Source of the DNA: Clostridiales bacterium
GTDB lineage: Bacteria; Bacillota; Clostridia; Oscillospirales; Acutalibacteraceae
DNA length: 6,298 nt
Assembly: GCA_021202245.1 (NCBI GenBank)
Contig: JAJQDK010000040.1
Location: 1-6,298 of the forward strand
Reading direction: 5' to 3'
The translations under genes and the position numbers were made by a program. Below the pieces are notes generated by a model. That model did not search any database and had not been told where the DNA came from. It saw nothing but the letters and a program-made list of their open reading frames with translations. Positions 1 through 6,298 of this stretch are shown in pieces; within the stretch, counting starts at the first letter, position 1, and the number at the start of each line of letters is the position of its first letter.

Positions 1-1
1 C

Positions 2-970
2 GATGTGCTTGACACCAACTTTGAAATTTCGCTTGAGGACGCTTCAAAAATCAACAAGAGAAAGAAATTTGAAATAGGCGACGAGATTGAGGTTCCGCTC
101 GATACGAAGCAGATTGCCAGAGTTGCCGTTTCCGCTGCTAAAAACGAAATCCGCCAGGGCATTCGTGACGGTGAAAAGGGTCAGACCCTTATCGAGTTCC
201 AAAGCAAGCTCGGAGAAATTGTCACAGCCCAGGTTGAGCGAATTGACCCCAAAACGGGAGCCGCAACAATTAAAATCGGCAAAAGCGCAGCCACTCTGCC
301 CAAGAGTGAGCAGATAGGCTACGACAATCTCAAAGAGGGCGACTACATCAAGGTTTACATCGCCGATGTCAAGGAGGGCGACAGAGGTCCGCACACCATC
401 ATCACAAGGTCGCATCCCGACCTCGTAAAGCGCCTGTTTGAGCAGGAGGTTCCCGAAATTTTTGACGGCGTGGTTGAGATTAAGTCCATTTCCCGTGAGG
501 CAGGCTCCCGCACAAAAATGGCGGTTTCCAGCAACAACCCCGACGTTGACGCAATCGGTGCCTGCATAGGCTCAAGAGGTTCAAGAGTGAACAAGATTGT
601 AGAAGAGCTCGGCGGCGAAAAAATTGACCTCATCGAGTACAGCGACAATACAAACGAGTATATTTCCGCAGCGCTTTCACCTGCAACGGTACTCAAGGTG
701 GATATTGTTGACGAGGAGGCAAGAAGCTGCAAGGTGACGGTTCCCGACGGTCAGCTTTCACTTGCAATCGGCAACAAGGGACAAAACGCCCGCCTTGCCG
801 CAAAGCTGACAGGCTGGAAGATTGACATTCGTCCCGAAAGCGGATTTTTCGGTGAGGATGACGACGAGGACGGCGCTGAAGAAGCAGCGGAAAATACAGC
901 CGATAATACGAACGAAGATACATCCGCAGAGGAAGTTGATGAATCCGCCGAGGAAATTACCGAGGAATAA
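2..970 (+). CDS. nusA: Transcription termination/antitermination factor NusA, 3' part (5' end outside window)
   Basis: NusA binds RNA polymerase and the emerging transcript and affects pausing, termination and antitermination. The frame is open from the first bases. The visible protein starts inside the N-terminal polymerase-binding domain (the EISLEDASKI stretch is a NusA signature), so about 60-70 residues are missing; the GTG at 5-7 is an internal valine codon, not a start. Counting that codon as residue 1, an S1 domain covers about 65-137. KH1 follows with its loop IGSRG at 188-192, and KH2 with AIGNKG at 254-259 and the GWKIDIRPES end at 270-279. A low-complexity tail of about 38 residues, very rich in Glu and Asp, runs from 283 to the TAA stop. 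Enterobacterial NusA has folded acidic repeats here; this tail looks disordered. A 75-base gap separates it from ylxR. The identification is secure; only the N-terminus is unseen. Confidence 0.97.
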   Translation, partial: DVLDTNFEISLEDASKINKRKKFEIGDEIEVPLDTKQIARVAVSAAKNEIRQGIRDGEKGQTLIEFQSKLGEIVTAQVERIDPKTGAATIKIGKSAATLPKSEQIGYDNLKEGDYIKVYIADVKEGDRGPHTIITRSHPDLVKRLFEQEVPEIFDGVVEIKSISREAGSRTKMAVSSNNPDVDAIGACIGSRGSRVNKIVEELGGEKIDLIEYSDNTNEYISAALSPATVLKVDIVDEEARSCKVTVPDGQLSLAIGNKGQNARLAAKLTGWKIDIRPESGFFGEDDDEDGAEEAAENTADNTNEDTSAEEVDESAEEITEE

Positions 971-1030
971 GATATTGCGGTTATCCCAAAAACTATACTG
1001 TAATCAGCAGATTGATCCGTCTTGATTAAA

Positions 1031-1038
1031 AAGGAGGG
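1031..1038 (+). promoter_or_regulatory. Ribosome binding site that fixes the ylxR TTG start
   Basis: AAGGAGGG is a near-perfect anti-16S match whose GGAGG core ends 8 bases before the TTG at 1046. An earlier in-frame TTG at 1022 lies upstream of this site and has no comparable signal, so it is not the start. The protein from 1046 (MKQRKVPMRKC) also matches the usual N-terminus of the YlxR family. Confidence 0.85.
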
Positions 1039-1045
1039 AATTGGA

Positions 1046-1339
1046 TTGAAGCAAAGAAAGGTGCCTATGCGCAAATGTACCGGCTGCGGTGAAATGAAAG
1101 AAAAGCGTGAGCTTGTCCGTGTTGTCAAATCGCCCGACGTTAAGGACGGGGAAGGCAACGTGATTGAAGCGGGAAGCGTGTCGCTTGACCTTACGGGCAA
1201 AAAGCCGGGCAGAGGCGCATATGTATGCAGAAATGCGGCTTGCTTTGAAAAGGCAAGAAAGGCACGCAGGTTTGAACGAGCCTTCAGCTGCAAAATTCCC
1301 GAAGAAATATATGAACAAATGCAAAGGGAGCTTGAATAA
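1046..1339 (+). CDS. ylxR: YlxR family RNA-binding protein (RNase P modulator RnpM)
   Basis: This is a small basic protein of 97 residues in the YlxR/DUF448 family, nearly always found between nusA and infB in Firmicutes. In Bacillus subtilis the homologue has been reported to bind RNase P RNA and modulate its activity, and was renamed RnpM; that role is taken from the family, not shown here. Visible hallmarks are the N-terminal RKVPMRKC, the ELVRVV strand at 22-27 and the family motif TGKKPGRGAYVC at 50-61, followed by a basic helix rich in Lys and Arg (69-79). Four cysteines sit as C11-x2-C14 and C61-x4-C66, a pattern compatible with metal binding. A segment around residues 31-44 appears longer than in the Bacillus-type protein. 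The start is TTG at 1046, chosen from the strong ribosome binding site and family alignment. ylxQ starts 27 bases downstream. Confidence 0.93.
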   Translation: MKQRKVPMRKCTGCGEMKEKRELVRVVKSPDVKDGEGNVIEAGSVSLDLTGKKPGRGAYVCRNAACFEKARKARRFERAFSCKIPEEIYEQMQRELE

Positions 1340-1366
1340 GCGTTACCCACGGAAAGGACTGCGATA

Positions 1367-1702
1367 ATGAACGACAGAATTTTGTCACTGCTCGGCATTT
1401 GCAGACGGGCAGGCAAGCTTGTCATCGGAGCCGACCCGTCGGCGGACTCGATTATCAAGCGTAAATCAAGGCTGATTATTTTTGCGAAAGATTTTTCAAA
1501 AAACAGCTGTAAACCGGTACTTTCGGCGGCTCATCAGGCAGGCGTAAAGGTACTTGAAATAAACAGAAGCAAGGAGCAGCTCAGCCTTGCTCTCGGAAAG
1601 CTTTGCGGAGTGCTCTCCATTGAGGACAAGGGCTTTTCGGATAAGCTTACCGAGCTAATCAACAGCGAGATGAACGAACAGAGAGGAGAATTATATGATT
1701 AA
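1367..1702 (+). CDS. ylxQ: YlxQ, L7Ae/L30e/S12e/Gadd45-family RNA-binding protein
   Basis: This 111-residue protein belongs to the L7Ae-like family that binds kink-turn RNA; the Firmicutes member beside ylxR is called YlxQ or RplGA. Its exact cellular role is not well established. The family pattern is clear: LLGICRRAGKLVIGAD at 8-23 (usual form: LG-ARRAGKLV-G), a central strand LIIFAKDFS at 36-44 with SKNSCKP following, a second strand VKVLEI at 60-65, and LALGKLCGVLSIEDKGF at 74-90, which matches the conserved end of the fold. The ATG at 1367 has AAAGGA (1353-1358) 8 bases upstream. The last 8 bases overlap infB in another frame, suggesting translational coupling. Length is normal and no catalytic residues are expected. 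Confidence 0.9.
   Translation: MNDRILSLLGICRRAGKLVIGADPSADSIIKRKSRLIIFAKDFSKNSCKPVLSAAHQAGVKVLEINRSKEQLSLALGKLCGVLSIEDKGFSDKLTELINSEMNEQRGELYD
1684..1688 (+). promoter_or_regulatory. infB ribosome binding site inside the ylxQ coding end
   Basis: AGGAG ends 6 bases before the infB ATG at 1695 and lies wholly within the last codons of ylxQ. Ribosomes finishing ylxQ at the TAA (1700-1702) are therefore positioned to reinitiate on infB, a common coupling arrangement. Confidence 0.75.
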
Positions 1703-4124
1703 ATATAAGGTAAAGGAAGTTGCAAACGATTTGGGGGTTCCGAGCAAAAAAATTACCGAAATTCTCGAAAAATATTGCGGAGTATCAAAGAAGTCGATGA
1801 CCGGTCTTGAGGAAAGCGAGCTTGACGTAATTTTTGACGTAATAACTCAGGAAAACAAGGTTGACAGCCTTGATTCCTACTTTGCGGCACGCAACAAGAA
1901 GCTTGAAGAGGGACAGGAAACCCCCCAGCCCGGGGAAAACGGCGTCAGGAAATCCGAGTCCGCAAAGGAAAAGAAGAACGACAGGGGCGCAGACGACAAA
2001 AGGTCAGCCAAGGGTGAAAAAGCCAAAAAACAGGAAAAACAGCAAAAGCCCTCGGGCAATACCGCATACAAACCCGGACAGGGCGAAAAAACCGCTGCAA
2101 GGCAGAACGGCTCCGAGAATAACGCCGAGGATACTCAGACCTCTTCACGCGGCCGCAGAGTAATTGATACCCGCGCGACAAATATTGATGTTGAGCGCTA
2201 CAACGCAAAGTATGACGATTTGGCAAGCGCCAATGCCAAAATGCGCAGCACCGACAATACGGTGCAAAAGCAGAAGTTCAAAAATCGTTCTCAGCGCCAA
2301 AAGGGCAGACGTCAAGGCAGAAGAGAAACGGAGCAGGAGCGTCTGAAGCGTATTGCGCTTGAACGCAAGCAGAAGCCTATTACCGTGCAAATTCCCGATG
2401 AAATCGTTGTTTCCGACCTCGCTCTCAAGCTCAAGGCCACCGTAGCCGAGGTTGTTAAAAAGGCGTTTCTTATGGGAACTATGATTACCGCAACAGATAC
2501 CATTGATTTTGATACCGCCTCGCTCATCGCTATGGAATTCCACGCAAAGGTTGAGAAAGAGGTAGTTGTTACAATCGAGGAGCAAATTATTGACGACAGC
2601 GAGGACGATGAAAAGAACCTCGTAGAGAGAGCGCCCGTAGTTGTTGTTATGGGTCACGTTGACCACGGAAAAACATCCATACTCGATGCAATCCGCCACG
2701 CCAATGTCACCGCAGGCGAAGCCGGCGGCATCACCCAGCACATCGGCGCCTACAGAGTCAGTATAAACGGCAAGCCTATTACCTTCCTCGACACCCCCGG
2801 ACATGAAGCATTTACCACAATGCGTGCAAGAGGCGCGCAGGTTACGGATATTGCAATCCTTGTTGTAGCCGCCGACGACGGCATTATGCCCCAGACGGTT
2901 GAGGCTATCCATCACGCAAAGGCCGCCGGAGTATCCGTAATTGTTGCAATCAACAAAATGGATAAGGTCGGCACAAACCCCGAGGCTGTAAAGCAGCAGC
3001 TCACGGAATACGAGCTCATCCCCGAGGAATGGGGCGGCGATACACCGTGTATTCCCGTATCGGCAAAAACCAAAGAGGGTCTTGACGACCTGCTTGAAAT
3101 GGTAAATCTTGTTGCCGAGATGAAAGAGCTTAAAGCAAATCCCGACAGAGCCGCAAAGGGCACGGTTATTGAGGCTCGCCTTGACAAGGGCAGAGGCCCC
3201 GTGGCAACCGTGCTTGTTCAAAACGGTACGCTTCACAAGGGAGATACCATTATTGCCGGCACCTGCGTAGGCCGTGTAAGAGTTATGACCAACGACAAGG
3301 GCGAAAGAGTTAAAGAGGCAGGCCCGTCCGTTCCCGTTGAGATTACGGGACTTGACGAGGTTCCGTCGGGCGGCGATGTTTTCGACGCAGTATCGGACGA
3401 ACGCCTTGCCCGCACGCTTGTTGAGCAGAGAAAGTCCGCCAAGAAAGAGGAGCTGTTTAACGCACGCACAAAGGTTACGCTCGACAATTTGTTTGACCAG
3501 ATGAAGCTCGGCGACGTTAAGGAGCTTCAGATTATCGTAAAGGGCGACGTTCAAGGTTCGGTTGAAGCCGTAACGCAGTCGCTCGAAAAGCTCTCGAACG
3601 ACGAGGTCAGAGTAAACGTGATTCACGGCGCCGTAGGCGCAATCAACGAGTCGGATGTTATGCTTGCCGAAGCGTCAAACGCAATTATCGTAGGATTTAA
3701 TGTTCGCCCCGATGCCGTTGCCGCAGAGAATGCGGAGCGTTCGGGTGTTGATATGCGTTTGTACAGCGTAATTTACGACTGCATCAATGAGATAGAGTCG
3801 GCTATGAAGGGTATGCTCGCCCCCAAAACGAGAGAGGTTGTACTCGGTATGGCTGAATGCAGAAATGTTATCAAGATTAAGTCGGTCGGCACAATTTCGG
3901 GCTCTTATGTAAAGAGCGGCAAGGTTCAGCGCAATGCAAACGTCAGGGTTATTCGCGACGGCATTGTAATTGCCGAGGATGCCATAGCTTCATTACAGCG
4001 CTTTAAGGATGCGGTTAAGGAAGTAAACGAGGGCTACGAATGCGGTATAGGACTTGAGCGCTTTAACGATATTAAAGAGGACGATATGTTCGAGGTCTAC
4101 ACTATAGAAGAGTACAGAGATTGA
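1695..4124 (+). CDS. infB: Translation initiation factor IF-2
   Basis: IF-2 is the GTPase that places formyl-methionyl initiator tRNA on the 30S subunit and promotes joining of the 50S subunit. The complete protein has 809 residues. A small N-terminal helical IF2N domain (about 1-55) is followed by a long low-complexity linker rich in Lys, Glu, Gln and Arg (about 68-225), then a second IF2N domain (about 228-290). The GTPase domain shows every motif: GHVDHGKT (320-327), GITQHIGA (345-352), DTPGHE (366-371), NKMD (420-423) and SAK (456-458). Domain II follows (about 486-585), then the C1 domain including KGDVQGSVEA (616-625), and the initiator-tRNA-binding C2 domain ending with YECGIGLERFNDIKEDD (781-797). 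All key residues are present and the C-terminus ends normally. It overlaps ylxQ by 8 bases; a long spacer separates it from rbfA. Confidence 0.99.
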   Translation: MIKYKVKEVANDLGVPSKKITEILEKYCGVSKKSMTGLEESELDVIFDVITQENKVDSLDSYFAARNKKLEEGQETPQPGENGVRKSESAKEKKNDRGADDKRSAKGEKAKKQEKQQKPSGNTAYKPGQGEKTAARQNGSENNAEDTQTSSRGRRVIDTRATNIDVERYNAKYDDLASANAKMRSTDNTVQKQKFKNRSQRQKGRRQGRRETEQERLKRIALERKQKPITVQIPDEIVVSDLALKLKATVAEVVKKAFLMGTMITATDTIDFDTASLIAMEFHAKVEKEVVVTIEEQIIDDSEDDEKNLVERAPVVVVMGHVDHGKTSILDAIRHANVTAGEAGGITQHIGAYRVSINGKPITFLDTPGHEAFTTMRARGAQVTDIAILVVAADDGIMPQTVEAIHHAKAAGVSVIVAINKMDKVGTNPEAVKQQLTEYELIPEEWGGDTPCIPVSAKTKEGLDDLLEMVNLVAEMKELKANPDRAAKGTVIEARLDKGRGPVATVLVQNGTLHKGDTIIAGTCVGRVRVMTNDKGERVKEAGPSVPVEITGLDEVPSGGDVFDAVSDERLARTLVEQRKSAKKEELFNARTKVTLDNLFDQMKLGDVKELQIIVKGDVQGSVEAVTQSLEKLSNDEVRVNVIHGAVGAINESDVMLAEASNAIIVGFNVRPDAVAAENAERSGVDMRLYSVIYDCINEIESAMKGMLAPKTREVVLGMAECRNVIKIKSVGTISGSYVKSGKVQRNANVRVIRDGIVIAEDAIASLQRFKDAVKEVNEGYECGIGLERFNDIKEDDMFEVYTIEEYRD

Positions 4125-4231
4125 TTACGGATGAGCCCGGTCCGGAATATGCAATGAATAATTATCGGAAGGGCACGGAACGTATCAATTCGGCAGATTT
4201 TAAATCGTTTTGAAGAGGCTTCCACTTTTGC

Positions 4232-4267
4232 AAAAAAAAGGTGCGCTGCATCACAGCCGGACCTTTT
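4232..4267. repeat. Inverted repeat with an A8 tract; terminator-like when read on the minus strand
   Basis: AAAAGGT (4236-4242) pairs perfectly with ACCTTTT (4261-4267). Inside, GCTG (4245-4248) pairs with CAGC (4254-4257) around a five-base loop, with a small 2x3 internal loop between the two stems. Read on the minus strand, the stem is followed by a run of eight T (complement of 4232-4239), the form of an intrinsic terminator. Read on the plus strand, only four T follow before CAAAG, so it would be a weak terminator within the operon. No minus-strand gene lies nearby. Its function is unknown. Confidence 0.4.
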
Positions 4268-4302
4268 CAAAGATGCCGCCGAAAGCAATGCAAAAATAAA
4301 AC

Positions 4303-4312
4303 AGGATGTGAT
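4303..4312 (+). promoter_or_regulatory. Ribosome binding site that fixes the rbfA start
   Basis: AGGATGTGAT matches the extended anti-16S target AGGAGGTGAT at nine of ten positions (T4307 replaces G). Its core sits about 8 bases before the ATG at 4317. The in-frame GTG at 4308 lies inside this site and cannot use it, so the ATG at 4317 is preferred. Confidence 0.7.
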
Positions 4313-4316
4313 AAAA

Positions 4317-4787
4317 ATGTCGGGTCACAGAATTGAACGTACAAAAGAAGATATTGAACGAGAGCTGACCGCTGTTTTCAGAGAGCTTAAGGACCCCAGA
4401 GTACGGAAGGCGTTTTTGACAATCGTAAGAATTGAACTCACAAACGACCTTTCCTACTGTACGGTGTACATCAGCGCTTGGGCCGGACCCGAAAGCGTCC
4501 TCAAAGAGCTTGACTGCATCGAAGAAGGCGTAACGGTTCGCGAATACAATAATATGCAAAAAAAGGGCGCAAAGCAGAAGGCAGCCGAAGAAGCCGTAGA
4601 GGGGCTGAAATCGGCGTCGGGCTTTATCAGGCGAGAGCTTGGTCAGCGCCTGCACCTGCGTCACGTGCCCGAGCTTATTTTTAAGGCTACCGACAGCATT
4701 GAGTACGGCGCGAAAATCAGCCGTATTCTCAACAGCCTTGATATTTCGGAGGACGATTCGGAAGAAAGCTCCGGCAGAGAGGAGTAG
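4317..4787 (+). CDS. rbfA: 30S ribosome-binding factor RbfA
   Basis: RbfA is a single KH-fold protein that binds the immature 30S subunit and helps late 16S rRNA processing. From the ATG at 4317 the protein has 156 residues and begins MSGHRIERTKEDIEREL, the usual RbfA opening. Other hallmarks are FRELKDPRV at 21-29, the strand DLSYCTVYIS at 44-53, LKSASGFIRRELGQRL at 97-112, LRHVPEL at 114-120 and DSIEYGAKI at 126-134. The family is usually about 115-130 residues. The excess comes from an apparent insertion of roughly 25-30 residues around 60-90, rich in Glu and Lys, plus an acidic tail (143-156). The reading frame stays open upstream of the start to 4158, but without a good start codon. nrnA begins 3 bases after the TAG stop. 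Confidence 0.95.
   Translation: MSGHRIERTKEDIERELTAVFRELKDPRVRKAFLTIVRIELTNDLSYCTVYISAWAGPESVLKELDCIEEGVTVREYNNMQKKGAKQKAAEEAVEGLKSASGFIRRELGQRLHLRHVPELIFKATDSIEYGAKISRILNSLDISEDDSEESSGREE
4780..4784 (+). promoter_or_regulatory. nrnA ribosome binding site overlapping the rbfA end
   Basis: AGGAG lies in the last rbfA codons, 6 bases before the ATG at 4791 and 9 before a second in-frame ATG at 4794. Either start is possible, differing by one methionine; 4791 is used here. The overlap with rbfA suggests coupled translation. Confidence 0.7.
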
Positions 4788-4790
4788 GCT

Positions 4791-5729
4791 ATGATGAATT
4801 TGTACGAAATTGCCGATTTCTTAAAGAAAAACGATAATTATGAAATTTTGACGCACGCATACCCCGACGGAGATACTCTCGGAAGCGGCTTTGCGCTTTG
4901 CCTTGCTCTTCAGCAGCTCGGCAAAAACGCAAGGGTCATCACCACCAATGTTCCCTCAAAGTTTCGCTATTTGCTCAACGGCGTCAGGGAGCAGGAATTT
5001 ACCGCTCAAACCATTGTCAGCGTCGATGTGGCCACCGACAGCCTTCTCGGCTCAAATATGGGCAAATACAGCGGAAAAACCGACATCTGCATTGACCACC
5101 ACGGCTCAAATACCTTTACGGCAAAGCAGAAATTTGTAGACAAATATGCTGCCGCCGCCTGTGAGATAATCTATAAGCTTTTGCTGAGAATGGATGTTAA
5201 AATCGACGGGAATATAGCGGCCTGTCTGTATACCGGCATTTCCACCGATACGGGCTGCTTCAGATACTCAAACACCACCTCGGAAACTATGCGTGTTGCG
5301 GCAAGCCTTATGGAAATGGGCTGTAACAACGTGTATATCAATAAGGTTATGTTTGAAACCAAGTCAAAACAAAAGGTTCAGCTTGAACACGCTGTTTACA
5401 ATACTATGGAATACTGCGCAAACGGCAGATGCGCCATAATTTACACAACGCTCGAGATGCTCGGCAAACTTGACATAGGTGACGATGAAATGGAAGGACT
5501 TGCCTCTATCCCTCGGCAGATTGAGGGCGTTCTGCTCGGAATAACAATGCGTGAAAAGGAGGGCAGATTTTTCAAAATATCCGTCCGCACCAACGACAGC
5601 ATCAACGCTTCGGATTTTTGCACTCACTTCGGCGGCGGCGGTCATCCGGCGGCGGCAGGCTGCACAATTAAGGGAGATCTTGAAACGGTAAAGAAACAGC
5701 TGATTAAGGCGGCAGAAGAATTTATATGA
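4791..5729 (+). CDS. nrnA: DHH/DHHA1-family bifunctional oligoribonuclease and pAp phosphatase NrnA
   Basis: NrnA-type enzymes degrade RNAs of a few nucleotides and dephosphorylate 3'-phosphoadenosine-5'-phosphate, using manganese bound by the DHH domain. The 312-residue protein has the full DHH motif set: THAYPDGDTLGS at 21-32 (Asp26 and Asp28), VSVDVA at 77-82 (Asp79), the DHH triad at 102-104 in ICIDHHGSN, and GISTDTGCFRYSNT at 149-162 (Asp153). The C-terminal DHHA1 substrate-binding domain ends with GGGGHPAAAG at 281-290. Length and motifs are those of the NrnA subgroup, much shorter than RecJ. The position between rbfA and truB is typical for clostridia. Which of the two reactions dominates cannot be read from sequence. 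It overlaps truB by 4 bases. Confidence 0.93.
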   Translation: MMNLYEIADFLKKNDNYEILTHAYPDGDTLGSGFALCLALQQLGKNARVITTNVPSKFRYLLNGVREQEFTAQTIVSVDVATDSLLGSNMGKYSGKTDICIDHHGSNTFTAKQKFVDKYAAAACEIIYKLLLRMDVKIDGNIAACLYTGISTDTGCFRYSNTTSETMRVAASLMEMGCNNVYINKVMFETKSKQKVQLEHAVYNTMEYCANGRCAIIYTTLEMLGKLDIGDDEMEGLASIPRQIEGVLLGITMREKEGRFFKISVRTNDSINASDFCTHFGGGGHPAAAGCTIKGDLETVKKQLIKAAEEFI

Positions 5730-6298
5730 ACGGCATACTTTTAATTGATAAGCCCAAGGGCTTTACCTCTTTTGACGTAATTGCGGTTATCCGCAGGATT
5801 ACGGGGCAGCGCAAGGCGGGTCACACGGGAACTCTTGACCCTAACGCTACCGGCGTTTTACCGATTTTGCTCGGCACGGCAACCAAGGCGCAGGACTTGA
5901 TTTTAAACCACGACAAGACCTACATTGCTGATTTTGCCCTCGGAATCACCACCGATACGCTCGACATTTGGGGAACGGTCAAAAGCAAGGCCGAAGCCGA
6001 TGTCAAAAGAGATGAAATTGAAGCTCTTATTCCCGATTTTACAGGGACGATTGAGCAAATTCCGCCTATGTTTTCGGCGGTACAAAAAGACGGACAAAGG
6101 CTGTATGATTTGGCACGAAAAGGCATTGAGGTTGAGCGCAAAAGCCGAAAAGTGACCGTCTACAGCCTTAAATTGCTTGATTTTGACGAAAGCGCTCAAA
6201 CCGGAAGATTGGAGATTTCCTGCTCCAAGGGGACGTATGTCCGCTCGCTGATTGACGACATCGGCAAAAGGCTCGGCACGGGTGCGGTTATGACGTCG
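5726..6298 (+). CDS. truB: tRNA pseudouridine(55) synthase TruB, 5' part (3' end outside window)
   Basis: TruB converts uridine 55 in the T-loop of most tRNAs to pseudouridine. The frame opens with ATG at 5726, whose ATGA overlaps the nrnA stop, and stays open to the window edge for 191 codons; the family is about 290-300 residues, so roughly the last 100 (end of the catalytic domain and the PUA-like domain) are missing. The start MNGILLIDKPKGFTSFDVI is the family opening. The catalytic motif GHTGTLDPNATGVLP spans 32-46 with the nucleophile Asp38. Other conserved parts are DKTY at 63-66, TDTLD at 76-80, PPMFSAVQKDGQRLYDLAR at 113-131 and SKGTYVRSL at 167-175 with Arg173. There is no strong ribosome binding site just before the ATG, so translation probably depends on coupling to nrnA. 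Confidence 0.97.
   Translation, partial: MNGILLIDKPKGFTSFDVIAVIRRITGQRKAGHTGTLDPNATGVLPILLGTATKAQDLILNHDKTYIADFALGITTDTLDIWGTVKSKAEADVKRDEIEALIPDFTGTIEQIPPMFSAVQKDGQRLYDLARKGIEVERKSRKVTVYSLKLLDFDESAQTGRLEISCSKGTYVRSLIDDIGKRLGTGAVMTS

Larger units (their letters stand above)
4125..4316 (+). other. Long intergenic spacer between infB and rbfA
   Basis: At 192 bases this is by far the longest gap in the operon; the others are overlaps or 3 to 75 bases. It contains a short in-frame ATG reading MSPVRNMQ before a stop (4131-4157), a 19-codon frame from the ATG at 4154 to TGA at 4211-4213, and a frame in phase with rbfA that is open from 4158 but lacks any ATG or TTG and has only a GTG at 4308. It also holds a hairpin (4236-4267) and a small GAAG/CTTC inverted repeat (4212-4222). 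I could not recognise a protein, a known riboswitch or a convincing promoter here. Confidence 0.7.

Noticed and set aside
5..7. GTG near the left edge as a nusA start.
   Set aside because: The frame continues upstream out of the window and the sequence matches the interior of the NusA N-terminal domain.
974..986. The 13-mer ATTGCGGTTATCC also occurs at 5780-5792 inside truB.
   Set aside because: One shared 13-mer in about 6.3 kb is near chance expectation, the flanks differ and one copy is coding.
976..1004. Possible promoter TTGCGG-17 bases-TGTAAT between nusA and ylxR.
   Set aside because: The -35 matches only the first three consensus bases and the gap lies inside a conserved operon; such matches are expected by chance. 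RNA 5' end mapping would decide.
751..1458. A 235-codon minus-strand frame crossing nusA, ylxR and ylxQ.
   Set aside because: It runs over two gene junctions of clear + strand genes and its Ser-rich start and end have no recognisable domain; it is a codon-bias shadow.
2145..3626. A 493-codon open frame on the minus strand opposite infB.
   Set aside because: Its codons are exact reverse complements of the infB codons, so it is open only because infB here avoids TTA, CTA and TCA. The runs of Asn come from Val GTT codons. It has no family features and infB is unambiguous.
4097..4288. A 63-codon minus-strand frame over the infB/rbfA spacer.
   Set aside because: It overlaps the infB end, has no clear ribosome binding site or known motif, and contains the hairpin; not supportable as a gene.
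4308..4316. GTG at 4308 as the rbfA start.
   Set aside because: It lies within the ribosome binding site itself, and family members begin at the position matching the ATG at 4317.

Overview
This window is a stretch of the conserved Firmicutes translation and transcription operon usually written nusA-ylxR-ylxQ-infB-rbfA-nrnA-truB. All seven genes lie on the + strand. The gene order, the YlxR and YlxQ proteins between nusA and infB, and the DHH-family nrnA gene between rbfA and truB point to a Firmicutes chromosome. The moderate base composition, the strong AGGAGG-type ribosome binding sites and the protein sequences suggest a gut-type clostridium (Oscillospiraceae/Ruminococcaceae-like). That lineage placement is an inference from family resemblance, not a search result.

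Layout: the 3' part of nusA (2-970, N-terminus outside the window); ylxR/rnpM (1046-1339, TTG start); ylxQ (1367-1702); infB (1695-4124, complete, overlapping ylxQ by 8 bases); a 192-base spacer (4125-4316) with no clear gene; rbfA (4317-4787); nrnA (4791-5729); and the 5' part of truB (5726-6298, C-terminus outside the window, overlapping nrnA by 4 bases as ATGA). Junctions are tight apart from nusA/ylxR (75 bases), ylxR/ylxQ (27 bases) and the infB/rbfA spacer. I see no convincing promoter or terminator on the + strand, so most of the window probably lies inside one long transcript starting upstream of nusA (in relatives, at rimP).

The genes share a theme: building and running the RNA and translation machinery. 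NusA controls transcript elongation and termination. YlxR and YlxQ are small RNA-binding proteins. IF2 brings initiator tRNA to the ribosome. RbfA matures the 30S subunit. NrnA clears very short RNAs and pAp. TruB makes pseudouridine 55 in tRNA.

I found no mobile element, CRISPR array, tRNA, rRNA or evidence of a new system. The places worth a second look are all small: the spacer before rbfA, which holds a hairpin and a reading frame running into rbfA; an apparent insertion inside RbfA; and a four-cysteine pattern in YlxR.
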